Origin: Rhodococcus sp. CH91
GTDB lineage: Bacteria > Actinomycetota > Actinomycetes > Mycobacteriales > Mycobacteriaceae
Direction: 5' to 3'
NCBI RefSeq assembly: GCF_022554085.1
Contig: NZ_JAKFYR010000001.1
Span: 702,346-766,345, forward strand
DNA length: 64,000 bases
The position numbers were made by a program, and so were the translations under genes. Under the pieces are notes generated by a model. That model was not told the origin of the DNA. It worked only from the letters and a program-made list of their open reading frames with translations, and ran no database searches. Positions 9,195-17,285 of the stretch are shown here, in pieces; positions within the stretch are counted from its first letter, which is position 1, and the number at the start of each line of letters is the position of its first letter.

Positions 9195-9214
9195 CATAGT
9201 TAATGGTAACTATG
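9195..9214. promoter_or_regulatory. Shared operator-like element, copy 3, with perfect 8-bp inverted repeat
   Basis: catagtta-atgg-taactatg is a perfect inverted repeat with 8-bp arms and a 4-bp spacer, in the divergent region between the ADP-forming synthetase and the first esterase. Its right half and spacer equal the elements at 1426 and 1819, so this looks like the highest-affinity member of the set. Confidence 0.65.
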
Positions 9215-9278
9215 TAACATCGCTCACAACCCGACGTGATGTGGTGTCGGGATTCGAACTCGATCTTTCGGAGGACCC

Positions 9279-10175
9279 ATGGCCAGGAGCGAAGCGCTCG
9301 TACGTGCCGAGAAGATGTGGGTGGAAGGCTTCCCCGACCCGGCGACGGCGACGGTCGACGATCTGCGTGAGGCCTACGACCGGTTGTTCTTGCAGTTCCC
9401 CCTGCCCGAGGGGGTCGAACCGGTCGAAGGTGAGGTCGGTGGCGTTCCCGTCCTGTTCGTCACCGCGGAAGGTGCTGTGCAGGACAAGGTTCTCGTGTGG
9501 TTCCACGGGGGCGGTTACATCATGGGCAGCGCACGTGGCTTCCAGGAACTCGGACACAACCTGTCGCGGGCATCCGGAGTGACGGTCGTGCTGCCCGACT
9601 ACCGGCGGGCGCCGGAGAATCCGTTCCCGGCTGCGCTCGACGACGGTGTCGCGGTCGTGTCGGCTCTGGTCGCGCAGTACGGTGCCGGCAACGTCGCTGC
9701 CGGTGGCGATTCCGCCGGGGGCGGGCTCGCGCTCGCGGCTCTCACCGCGGTTCGCGACAAGGGTGAAAAGCTGCCTTCGGCAGCCGTATTCATCTCGGCC
9801 CTGCTCGATCTCACGGCAAGCGGTAGTAGCGTGGACGAGTTCGACGGCCAGGATGTCGCGGTCTCGCGTGGGTCCATCGGAAACGTCGGCGAGGCGTATC
9901 TGCAAGGGCACGATCCGAAAGATCCGCTGGCATCGCCGCTCTTCGCCGACCTGCGTGACCTTCCGCCCGCCCTGTTCCTGGTGGGTTCCCGCGAGGTCCT
10001 TCTCGACGATTCGCGTCGGGCCGCTGCAGGGATCGTCGAACGCGGTGGCTCGGCGAGCGTGTCCACCTACGACGACATGGTCCACGTGTGGCCGTTGTTC
10101 TCCTCGATTCTTCCCGAGGGTATCCAGGCCGCAGACGAAGCCGGAGCGTTCATCAAGAAGAACCTCGGACTCTGA
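9279..10175 (+). CDS. Alpha/beta hydrolase, HSL family esterase 1
   Basis: 298-residue esterase of the hormone-sensitive-lipase family. The oxyanion-hole motif HGGG follows WF near residue 74, the nucleophile Ser145 sits in GDSAGG, the acid is in REVLLDDS, and His269 lies in MVHVWPLF, so the triad is complete. No signal peptide is seen, so it is probably cytoplasmic. GGAGGA precedes the ATG. It heads a plus-strand operon reaching 14908. It shares the motif layout and strong similarity with the esterase at 10819, suggesting duplication. With a Baeyer-Villiger enzyme nearby, cleavage of an ester or lactone product is the likely role (inference). Confidence 0.9.
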   Translation: MARSEALVRAEKMWVEGFPDPATATVDDLREAYDRLFLQFPLPEGVEPVEGEVGGVPVLFVTAEGAVQDKVLVWFHGGGYIMGSARGFQELGHNLSRASGVTVVLPDYRRAPENPFPAALDDGVAVVSALVAQYGAGNVAAGGDSAGGGLALAALTAVRDKGEKLPSAAVFISALLDLTASGSSVDEFDGQDVAVSRGSIGNVGEAYLQGHDPKDPLASPLFADLRDLPPALFLVGSREVLLDDSRRAAAGIVERGGSASVSTYDDMVHVWPLFSSILPEGIQAADEAGAFIKKNLGL

Positions 10176-10176
10176 C

Positions 10177-10207
10177 GGTACGGCACCAGACCCGCGGGTG
10201 CCGTACC
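10177..10207 (+). terminator. Intercistronic hairpin behind esterase 1
   Basis: ggtacggcacc and ggtgccgtacc are perfect 11-bp arms around a 9-base loop, starting two bases after the esterase stop. A second overlapping stem (ggtgccg...cggcacc) follows. With the operon apparently continuing, it may act as a partial terminator or stabilise the upstream message. Confidence 0.6.
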
Positions 10208-10297
10208 GACGGTGCGGCACCCGCGTTCCACAGACTCCGTCGTAGCGGATATCCCCTTCTCGCCCGACCCGACCAGCACGTACGAAAGGCGCCCGAC

Positions 10298-10822
10298 ATG
10301 GCCGAACGACAACTCGACGACCTGGCAACGCGATTCCGCGACGCCATGGCTGCCGTGTGCACGCCCGTCGCGGTGGTGACGGCGATGGACGGTGAACGTC
10401 CCCACGGCACGACGGTCAGTGCCTTCGCCTCGTTGTCGATGTCGCCACCGTCGGTCCTCGTCTCCCTCGATCACGGTTCGGACCTGCTGTCCCTCGTTCT
10501 CCGCTCGGGCACCTTCGGAATGAACGTGCTGGGCAACGCCCAGGCCGCGCTCGCCGCGCAGTTCGCCCGCAAGGGCACCGACAAATTCGACGGGGTGTCC
10601 TGGAGTGTCGACGGGGGAGTGCCGCGACTGGCCGGTGTCCCGCACTGGGTCGCAGCGGAGGTGATGGACACCGCCGACGCCGCAGACCACACCGTCGTGT
10701 TCGGCCGGGTGGTGCAGGTCGTAAGCGCGGAAATTCCACCTCTGACCTACCACGCACGGGTGTTCGGAACCCATGCAGCACTTCCCGAGACGGCTACAAC
10801 GATCGGCGGTACGCGACGATGA
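10298..10822 (+). CDS. Flavin reductase (HpaC/HsaB family)
   Basis: 174-residue NAD(P)H:flavin oxidoreductase of the short-chain flavin reductase domain family. The N-terminal VCTPVAVVTAMDGERPHGTTVSAF region and the SLSMSPPSVLVSLD stretch, about residues 18-60, are the usual flavin-binding core. Such proteins supply free reduced FMN or FAD to a partner oxygenase. The only candidate oxygenase of that kind in the window is the HsaA-like protein at 1966, so a two-component system split across the cluster is likely. The ATG follows GAAAGG. The stop overlaps the start of the next esterase gene (ATGA). Confidence 0.88.
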   Translation: MAERQLDDLATRFRDAMAAVCTPVAVVTAMDGERPHGTTVSAFASLSMSPPSVLVSLDHGSDLLSLVLRSGTFGMNVLGNAQAALAAQFARKGTDKFDGVSWSVDGGVPRLAGVPHWVAAEVMDTADAADHTVVFGRVVQVVSAEIPPLTYHARVFGTHAALPETATTIGGTRR

Positions 10823-11739
10823 CGTACGCGGAACAGGTCGAGGGTGCAGCGGATTCCGACTCCGCTCTGCAGAGGGCACGGGAGTCCTTCGCTGCCGTGT
10901 TCGGAAACGGTCGGTTGTCGCTGGACGAACTGCGGCGCAATCTCGACACCATGATGCTCGAATCCGAACTCGCCGAGGACGTCTTCGTCGAAGAGATCGT
11001 CGTCGGCGGAGTCGAGTCGCTTCGTGTGACGGCCGGATCGGATGTCGACGACAAGGTTCTCGTCTGGTTCCACGGCGGGGGATACGTCATGGGCAGTCCA
11101 CACGGATACCGGCACGCCGCCGCGGCACTGTCGCGCGCTCTCGGATCTGCGGTTGTCCTCCCCGATTATCGACTCGCCCCGGAACATCCGTTTCCGGCCG
11201 CGCTCGACGATGCCGCTGCGGTAGTCGATGCGCTCATCTCCGAGTACGGACCGGAACACACGGTCGTCGGCGGCGACTCGGCCGGCGGTGGGCTCACGGT
11301 AGCGACGCTGGTGCATGCCAGGGACCGCGGAGCAGCGCTTCCCGCAGCTGCGGTGGCGGTGTCGCCACTGGCGGATTTCACCGCGTCGGGACAGAGCGTC
11401 GCCACGAACCGCGACACCGACCCGGTCATCACAGAACGTTCCCTCGGCATGCTTGCCGCGACCTATCTCCGCGGGCACGACCGAGACCATCCCCTCGCTT
11501 CACCCGTCTTCGCCGATCTGTCCGCGCTGCCACCGATCCTGCTGCTGGCCAGCGACAGTGAGATCCTGCTCGACGATGCGGTGCGGATCCATCAGCGAGT
11601 GCACGCGGCCGGTGGCAACAGCACACTGTCCGTCTATGCGGACACCTGCCACGCGTGGACGCTGTTCACCGCTTTTCTCCCCCGAGCACGCGACGGCGTC
11701 GCCGAGATCGCCGACTTCGTCAGGAAGGTCCTGCCATGA
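10819..11739 (+). CDS. Alpha/beta hydrolase, HSL family esterase 2
   Basis: 306-residue esterase with the same layout as the gene at 9279: HGGG after WF, Ser154 in GDSAGG, an acidic residue in SEILLDDA and His278 in TCHAWTLF. It overlaps the flavin reductase by ATGA and the next crotonase gene by another ATGA, so translation is coupled through three genes. Two related esterases in one operon may handle different esters, for example the Baeyer-Villiger product and a later intermediate, but this is inference. Confidence 0.9.
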   Translation: MTYAEQVEGAADSDSALQRARESFAAVFGNGRLSLDELRRNLDTMMLESELAEDVFVEEIVVGGVESLRVTAGSDVDDKVLVWFHGGGYVMGSPHGYRHAAAALSRALGSAVVLPDYRLAPEHPFPAALDDAAAVVDALISEYGPEHTVVGGDSAGGGLTVATLVHARDRGAALPAAAVAVSPLADFTASGQSVATNRDTDPVITERSLGMLAATYLRGHDRDHPLASPVFADLSALPPILLLASDSEILLDDAVRIHQRVHAAGGNSTLSVYADTCHAWTLFTAFLPRARDGVAEIADFVRKVLP

Positions 11740-12503
11740 CCATCAGCGTCACCGACGATGCTTCGGCTCGCCACATCCTGATCGACCGGTCCGAGCGGAT
11801 GAACGCCGTCGACAAGGACACACTGCACCAGATGGCCGATGCGATCGAAGTTGCCGGCGAGGATCCCGCGGTGCGGGTGATCGTGGTGTCGGGCGCCGGC
11901 AGGGCCTTCTGCGCGGGTGGTGATCTCGACGTCGAGGATCCGTTGTCGGTCGAGAACACTGCCGGCACCTCGGACGCTGCCGCCCGCTGTATAGCTGCGA
12001 TCACCCGTGTACCTCGTACGGTCGTCGCGGCAGTTCGCGGACCCGCGATCGGGGTGGGTGTATCGATCGCCCTTGCTGCGGACATCACGGTCGTCCGCTC
12101 CGACAGTTATTTCTCCATGCCGTTCACGTCGATCGGTCTCATGCCCGACGGCGGCGCCACGGCTCTCGTCGCTGCATCGGCCGGCCGTGCAGTGTCCATG
12201 CGCATGTCGCTGCTCGGAGAACGTGTGAGTGCATCCGACGCGTTCCGTACAGGACTGGTCGCCGCAGTGTACGAACCGGACGTCTTCGAGTCGGAACTCG
12301 GTGCCCTGGTCTCCCGACTGAGCACGGTGTCGCGCGAAGCGGTCACGGAGACGAAGTTCGCGATCAACGGTGCCACTCTCGACGAACTCGAGCGTGCGTT
12401 CGCCCGGGAACGCGACGGTCAGATCCGACTGACCACGACGGACGAATTCCGCGGTGCCGTCGAGGCATTCATGACCAAGCGGACCAGATCCGCAGAGCAG
12501 TAG
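11736..12503 (+). CDS. Enoyl-CoA hydratase/isomerase (crotonase family)
   Basis: 255-residue crotonase-fold protein. The CoA-binding and oxyanion segment AFCAGGDL is near residues 58-65 and GPAIGVGVSIALAADI follows near 105-120. At the second catalytic position it has GLMPDGGAT, with Asp where hydratases usually have Glu; PaaG-type isomerases have a similar Asp. An isomerase or ring-opening role is therefore as likely as hydration. ATGA overlap with the preceding esterase shows co-translation. Confidence 0.85.
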   Translation: MTISVTDDASARHILIDRSERMNAVDKDTLHQMADAIEVAGEDPAVRVIVVSGAGRAFCAGGDLDVEDPLSVENTAGTSDAAARCIAAITRVPRTVVAAVRGPAIGVGVSIALAADITVVRSDSYFSMPFTSIGLMPDGGATALVAASAGRAVSMRMSLLGERVSASDAFRTGLVAAVYEPDVFESELGALVSRLSTVSREAVTETKFAINGATLDELERAFARERDGQIRLTTTDEFRGAVEAFMTKRTRSAEQ

Positions 12504-12513
12504 AGGGGCAATC

Positions 12514-13149
12514 ATGTCGATCGCTGATATCCGTCGCACGTTCCGTGTCGATGCGCGCTGCCCGGCCGGCGCCCGCGTCCGGCGTGCTGCCGCCGACGTC
12601 GCCGCGGGCAGAACGATAGTCCTGCTCGATCCCGCTCGTGGGGAGTCGAGGCTGGTCGTGGCAGCCGAACATGTGACCACCGAATCGTTGGCATTCATGA
12701 TCCGTCACACCTCGGGTTACGTAGAAGTCGCGGTACCCCAGGTGGATTGCGAACGCCTTCATATTCCGTGCATGTGGCCGTTCGGTGATACGAACAGTTC
12801 GGTACCGGCAGTGACCGTGGATGCGGTGGAAGGTGTGACCACCGGCATCTCCGCGGCCGACCGGGCCCACACGATCAGGACCATCGCGGACCCGCGGACC
12901 GGTCCGTCGGCGCTGTCCCGGCCGGGCCACGTGGCCCCCGTCATCGCACGGAATGGCGGTGCGGGATTCGCCGAATCCGTCGTGCAGTTGATGAAGGTCG
13001 CGGGTGTGCGCCCGATGGCCGCACTGTGCGAACCGGTCTCTCCCGTCGATTCGACGAGAATGGCGACCGAGAAGGAGGGCATCGACTTCGCAACCGACCA
13101 CGCACTGACCTTCCTGTCGGTGTTCGACCTGGCCGTGTATTCCCACTGA
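12514..13149 (+). CDS. RibB-like (3,4-dihydroxy-2-butanone-4-phosphate synthase fold) protein, active site degenerate
   Basis: 211 residues matching the RibB fold throughout: FMIRHTSG (61-68), TTGISAADRA (109-118), RPGHV (136-140) and CE (172-173) are kept. The acidic RE(N/D)EGD loop that binds metal and substrate in RibB is replaced by RGESRL (42-47), and the metal-binding His of the GHTEA motif is replaced by Phe (GFAES, 151-155). Normal RibB makes the four-carbon riboflavin precursor from ribulose 5-phosphate; with these changes that activity is doubtful. It lies 10 bp behind the crotonase and 49 bp before the FprB-type gene, in an operon full of flavoenzymes. A new catalytic or flavin-related role is possible but unproven. 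Confidence 0.8.
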   Translation: MSIADIRRTFRVDARCPAGARVRRAAADVAAGRTIVLLDPARGESRLVVAAEHVTTESLAFMIRHTSGYVEVAVPQVDCERLHIPCMWPFGDTNSSVPAVTVDAVEGVTTGISAADRAHTIRTIADPRTGPSALSRPGHVAPVIARNGGAGFAESVVQLMKVAGVRPMAALCEPVSPVDSTRMATEKEGIDFATDHALTFLSVFDLAVYSH

Positions 13150-13198
13150 GTTCTGCGATCCGAACTTTCGGCGCGCTCGCTTCGTTCGAGGAGTTCTC

Positions 13199-14908
13199 TT
13201 GTCCTTCGTCGTGACACAGCCCTGCTGTAACGATGCCGCCTGTGTCCAGGTGTGTCCTGTCGACTGTATTCGGCCGACCCCCGACGACCCGCAGTTCCGG
13301 TCCACGGAGATGCTCTACATCGATCCGAAGACCTGCATCGACTGCGGGGCGTGCATGGAGGCATGTCCGGTCGAGGCGATCCACCACGAGGACGAACTGC
13401 CGGAAGACCAGGTGCGCTTCCGTGAGATCAATGCGGAGTACTTCGTACGGCACCCCCTCGTCTCCTCCGGGATCTCGTACGAGAAGCCGACTTCGGCCAG
13501 GATTCCGAAGCAGGAAACACCGCTGCGGGTTGCGGTGGTGGGCTCGGGACCGGCCGGTATCTACGCTGCGGCCGAGTTGATGGGACGGATGCCCAACGGC
13601 AGCGTGGAAGTCGAGATGTTCGAACGGCTTCCGACGCCGTGGGGACTCGTACGTGCCGGCGTCGCACCCGATCATCTCGCGACCAAGGCCGTGACCGATG
13701 TCTTCCGGAGGATCACCGGCAAGTCGGGACTCCGCTTCCATCTCAACGTCGAGATCGGCCGGCACCTCACACACGACGAACTGCTCGAGCACCACCATGC
13801 CGTCGTCTATGCGGTCGGTGCGCTCGACGATCGCAGACTCGATGTTCCGGGAGCCGAACTTCCCGGCAGCGAAGCCGCCACGGACTTCGTCGCCTGGTAC
13901 AACGGCCACCCGGACCACGCGCACCGGACGTTCGATCTGCGCAGCGAGCGCGCGGTGATCGTCGGGAACGGGAACGTCGCGCTCGACATCGCCCGCATGC
14001 TGGTGACGGATCCGGACGATCTCGTCCGGAGCGACATGGCCGAGCACGCTCTGGAGGCGCTGCGTGACAGCCGGATCCGTGAAGTCGTCGTGCTGGGCAG
14101 ACGAGGAGCGGCGCAGGCCGCCTACACGACCCCCGAACTGCTCGCCCTTGGGCGCCTCCCCGGCGTGGATGTCGTGGTCGATCCGGACGAACTCGAAGCG
14201 GGGCACGTCCCCGATGCGGAGGTGCCCTTCACTACGGATCTCAAGACCCGCGTCGCGCGCGAATACGCCGCAGCGGTTCCCGACCCGGCCCACAAACGGG
14301 TCGTCCTCCGTTACCTGGCGTCGCCGACACGCATCCTCGGGGAGGACCGGGTCGAGGGCGTGGAGATCACCCGCAACGAGCTCGTGAGAAGCGACGACGG
14401 AACCGTCACCGCTCGCGCAACCGAGCATCGCGAGGTCATCGAGACGGGACTGGTGCTGCGGTCGATCGGCTTCCGCGGCAGATCGGTTCCCGGTGTGCCG
14501 TTCGACGACCGAGCGGGCGTGATACCCAACCTCGACGGCAGGGTCGTGGATCCGCGAACCGGGAGTTCCCTACCCGGGGTCTACACGACAGGCTGGGTCA
14601 AACGGGGGCCGTCCGGGGTGATCGGCACCAACAAACAGTGCGCACACGACACGGTGACGGCGCTCATCGACGACTTCCTGGCCGGCCGACTTCCGGACCC
14701 GTCCGGCGACAACGGGCGCGATGCTCTCGACGAGCTCGTCCGTGACCGCCGTCCCGAGGTGGTCGACAGAAAGGGATGGCTCGCCATCGACGGCGCGGAG
14801 CGAGCACGTGGGCGAGAGACGGGGCGTCCACGTGTGAAGATCACCGACATCCGCGAGATGCTCGAAATCGCGCAGGTCGGCGCGCCCGTGACGACCTCAG
14901 GAGCATGA
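13199..14908 (+). CDS. FprB-type ferredoxin/ferredoxin-NADP reductase fusion, copy 1
   Basis: 569 residues: an N-terminal 7Fe-type ferredoxin domain (cysteines in CCNDAACVQVCPVDC and CIDCGACMEACP, residues 9-55), then an adrenodoxin-reductase-like FAD/NADP domain with VVGSGPAGIYAA near 114-125 and GNGNVALDIAR near 258-268. It moves electrons between NADPH and ferredoxins or oxygenases. The start is TTG, chosen because GAGGAG lies 5 bases upstream and translation from it gives the full ferredoxin. It is the last gene of the catabolic operon. A close paralogue is at 55438, so this copy may be dedicated to the pathway (inference). Confidence 0.92.
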   Translation: MSFVVTQPCCNDAACVQVCPVDCIRPTPDDPQFRSTEMLYIDPKTCIDCGACMEACPVEAIHHEDELPEDQVRFREINAEYFVRHPLVSSGISYEKPTSARIPKQETPLRVAVVGSGPAGIYAAAELMGRMPNGSVEVEMFERLPTPWGLVRAGVAPDHLATKAVTDVFRRITGKSGLRFHLNVEIGRHLTHDELLEHHHAVVYAVGALDDRRLDVPGAELPGSEAATDFVAWYNGHPDHAHRTFDLRSERAVIVGNGNVALDIARMLVTDPDDLVRSDMAEHALEALRDSRIREVVVLGRRGAAQAAYTTPELLALGRLPGVDVVVDPDELEAGHVPDAEVPFTTDLKTRVAREYAAAVPDPAHKRVVLRYLASPTRILGEDRVEGVEITRNELVRSDDGTVTARATEHREVIETGLVLRSIGFRGRSVPGVPFDDRAGVIPNLDGRVVDPRTGSSLPGVYTTGWVKRGPSGVIGTNKQCAHDTVTALIDDFLAGRLPDPSGDNGRDALDELVRDRRPEVVDRKGWLAIDGAERARGRETGRPRVKITDIREMLEIAQVGAPVTTSGA

Positions 14909-14957
14909 TCACGGACGCGCGACACGGGCGACTTTCCTCCTGTCGGAGGGGAGGGAT

Positions 14958-15488
14958 ATGGTCGGGCGCATGATCATCGTGAGCACCGACGGATCCTGCC
15001 TTCGCAATCCCGGTGGCGCCATCGGGTGGGCGTGGGTCAATCACGAGGGGCCCAGCGCGTCGGGCGGTGAACGTTCGGGCACGAATCAGATCGCCGAACT
15101 CCGAGCGGTACTCGAAGCCCTGCGTGCCCACCCGGGTTCCGAACCGATGATCATCGAATCCGATTCGCAGTACGCCATCAAGTGCGCCTCCGAATGGCTG
15201 CCCGGATGGAAGCGCAAGGGGTGGAAGACGGCCACCGGTGCCCCGGTGAAGAATCTCGAACTCGTGCGCGCCATCGACACCGAGCTCACCGAACGCACCG
15301 GGCCGGTGCGGTTCCGGTGGGTGCGCGGACACGTCGGCAACCACTTCAACGAGATGGCAGACACACTCGCCGGGCAGGCCGCCCGCGAGATCGCGGCGCG
15401 CCCCGGCCCGATCGAGGTGCCCAGCGCACCGCTGGTTGCACCGAAGCCGCCGAAGCGCGTCGACGACGCCGAATTGACCCTGTTCTGA
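14958..15488 (+). CDS. rnhA: Ribonuclease HI
   Basis: 176-residue type 1 RNase H that cleaves the RNA strand of RNA-DNA hybrids. The four metal-binding carboxylates are present as Asp11 (STDGSC), Glu47 (NQIAEL), Asp69 (ESDSQ) and Asp135 (NEMADTLAG), with His125 in RGHVGNHFNE. A basic, Trp-rich protrusion (GWKRKGWK) lies near 83-90. The ATG follows a purine-rich GGAGGGGAGG; a second in-frame ATG four codons on is also possible. A Pro/Ala tail of about 30 residues extends past the fold. Confidence 0.95.
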   Translation: MVGRMIIVSTDGSCLRNPGGAIGWAWVNHEGPSASGGERSGTNQIAELRAVLEALRAHPGSEPMIIESDSQYAIKCASEWLPGWKRKGWKTATGAPVKNLELVRAIDTELTERTGPVRFRWVRGHVGNHFNEMADTLAGQAAREIAARPGPIEVPSAPLVAPKPPKRVDDAELTLF

Positions 15489-15519
15489 GAGGTTCCCGCT
15501 CCGCGGACCGCCGGGCAGG

Positions 15520-16278
15520 TCAGCGCGCGTAGACCGCGGTGGGCTGCCCGTTGATCGAGTGCACCGTCACCGGGGTGTCGAAGACGTCGGTGAGGATCTC
15601 GTCCCGCATGATCTCGTCGGCCGTGCCGCTGGTGACGATCAGGCCGTCACGCAGCGCGATGATGTGATCGGAGTACGCCGCCGCGATGTTCACGTCGTGG
15701 ATGACGAGCACGATCGTCTTGCCGAGCTGGTCCGCCGCGCGTCGCAGCTGACGCATCATCAGCACGGCGTGTTTCATGTCGAGATTGTTGAGCGGTTCGT
15801 CGAGCAGGACGTACTTGGTGTCCTGCGCGAGCACCATGGCCACGAAGGTGCGTTGCCGCTGCCCGCCGGAGAGCTGGTCGAGGAACCGGTCGGCCAGGTC
15901 GGTCAGGTTGAGGAACTCCATCGCCTCGTCGACGTGGCGTACGTCTTCGGGCGTGAGCCGGCCCTGGCAGTGCGGGAACCGGCCGAAACCGACCAGTTCG
16001 CGGACCGTCAGGCGCGCGGTGATGTGGTTCTCCTGCCGCAGGATGGACAGGTGCTTGGCGAGTTCCTGCGACTTGGTCGTGCGTACGTCGAGTCCGCCGA
16101 CGGTCACGCTGCCGCCGGTGGGCTCCATCAGCCGGCCGATGATCGTCATGAGGGTCGACTTGCCGGCGCCGTTGGGGCCGATCAGCGAGGTGATGCCGCC
16201 TTCGCGGATCGTTCCCGAGACCGGGCCGAGGACCTGCTTGCCCTGGTACGACATGGAGACATCACGGAACTCGATCAC
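15520..16278 (-). CDS. Iron-siderophore ABC transporter, ATP-binding protein
   Basis: 252-residue FecE/FepC-type ATPase. Walker A is GPNGAGKST (about 35-43), the signature LSGGQRQR and Walker B YVLLDEP follow, and the switch His is in VLVIHDVN. The start is GTG: it overlaps the permease stop as GTGA and has AAGGGA upstream. Longer readings into the permease gene are artefacts. It energises import through the two FecCD permeases encoded upstream. Last gene of the iron operon, convergent with rnhA. Confidence 0.93.
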   Translation of the reverse strand: MIEFRDVSMSYQGKQVLGPVSGTIREGGITSLIGPNGAGKSTLMTIIGRLMEPTGGSVTVGGLDVRTTKSQELAKHLSILRQENHITARLTVRELVGFGRFPHCQGRLTPEDVRHVDEAMEFLNLTDLADRFLDQLSGGQRQRTFVAMVLAQDTKYVLLDEPLNNLDMKHAVLMMRQLRRAADQLGKTIVLVIHDVNIAAAYSDHIIALRDGLIVTSGTADEIMRDEILTDVFDTPVTVHSINGQPTAVYAR

Positions 16279-17285
16279 AGCGTTCCCTTTCTCAGGAGCA
16301 TGAACAGGAACAGGATGCCGCCGACGAACTCGATGATCACGGTGAGGAATCCGCCCGCATAGAAGACGTGCTGCATGAAGAACTGGCCGAAGGCCAGGGT
16401 GATCACACCGAGCAGGAACGCCATGGGCATGACGTACTGGTGCTTGTACGAACCGGTGATCTGGTACGCCAGGGTGGCGACGAGGAAACCGAAGAAGGTC
16501 ATCGGCCCGGCCAGCGCCGTCGCGAACGCCACGAGCAGTGCGATGAGAACGAGCATCAGCGTCAGCTCGCGCTTGTAGTCGACACCGATGTTGGTCGCGG
16601 TGTCGCGGCCGAGCAGCAGTGCGTCGAGACGGTGGCGGCGGCGCCACAGGATCACGCCGACGACGATGCAGATACCGAACGCGAGTGGCAGGTACTCACC
16701 GGGTACGGCCGACAACCGGCCCATCAGTTCGACCGAGAGCATGTCGTATTCGGAGGGGGAGAGCACGCGCTGGATGAACGTCGAGAGACTGTCGAAGGCC
16801 ATCCCGAGCACGACACCCACGAGCAGCATCAGGAACAGACTGCCGAAGCGTCCGGAGAACAGCCAGCGGTAGAGCAGGGTCGCCAGTGCCACCATCAGCG
16901 CGGTCTGGAGGACGAGCTTCGGAATCCCTTCGGAGCTCGCGATCGCGGTGGCTCCGAAGAAGAAGATCGTCAGCGTCTGCATCAACGTGTACAGGGAGTC
17001 GAACCCGATGATGGACGGGGTGAGGATGCGGTTGTCCGTGACCGTGTGGAACACGACGGTTCCCATGCCGTGCGCGAACGCCGCCACCAGCATCGCCCCC
17101 AGGACGGTGAGCCGGCGCGGGAAGGTGAAGTCGAAGGACCCCCGGATGAACAGGAACAGATAGCAGGCGACCGCCACGGCGGCGATCACCGCGACGATGG
17201 CCAGACGCACGCCCGGCGACAGGCGGCGGCGGGTGCCCTCGCCGTCCTGAACGCGCCGGGACGGTACGGAATCAAGCACTGACAT
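16275..17285 (-). CDS. Iron-siderophore ABC transporter permease 2 (FecCD family)
   Basis: 336-residue integral membrane protein with about nine or ten hydrophobic segments and the FecCD-type permease pattern. It pairs with the permease encoded just upstream, whose gene it overlaps by 14 bp. The N-terminal 25 residues are polar and basic before the first membrane helix. Substrate is inferred from the iron-box-controlled binding protein gene. Confidence 0.9.
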   Translation of the reverse strand: MSVLDSVPSRRVQDGEGTRRRLSPGVRLAIVAVIAAVAVACYLFLFIRGSFDFTFPRRLTVLGAMLVAAFAHGMGTVVFHTVTDNRILTPSIIGFDSLYTLMQTLTIFFFGATAIASSEGIPKLVLQTALMVALATLLYRWLFSGRFGSLFLMLLVGVVLGMAFDSLSTFIQRVLSPSEYDMLSVELMGRLSAVPGEYLPLAFGICIVVGVILWRRRHRLDALLLGRDTATNIGVDYKRELTLMLVLIALLVAFATALAGPMTFFGFLVATLAYQITGSYKHQYVMPMAFLLGVITLAFGQFFMQHVFYAGGFLTVIIEFVGGILFLFMLLRKGTL

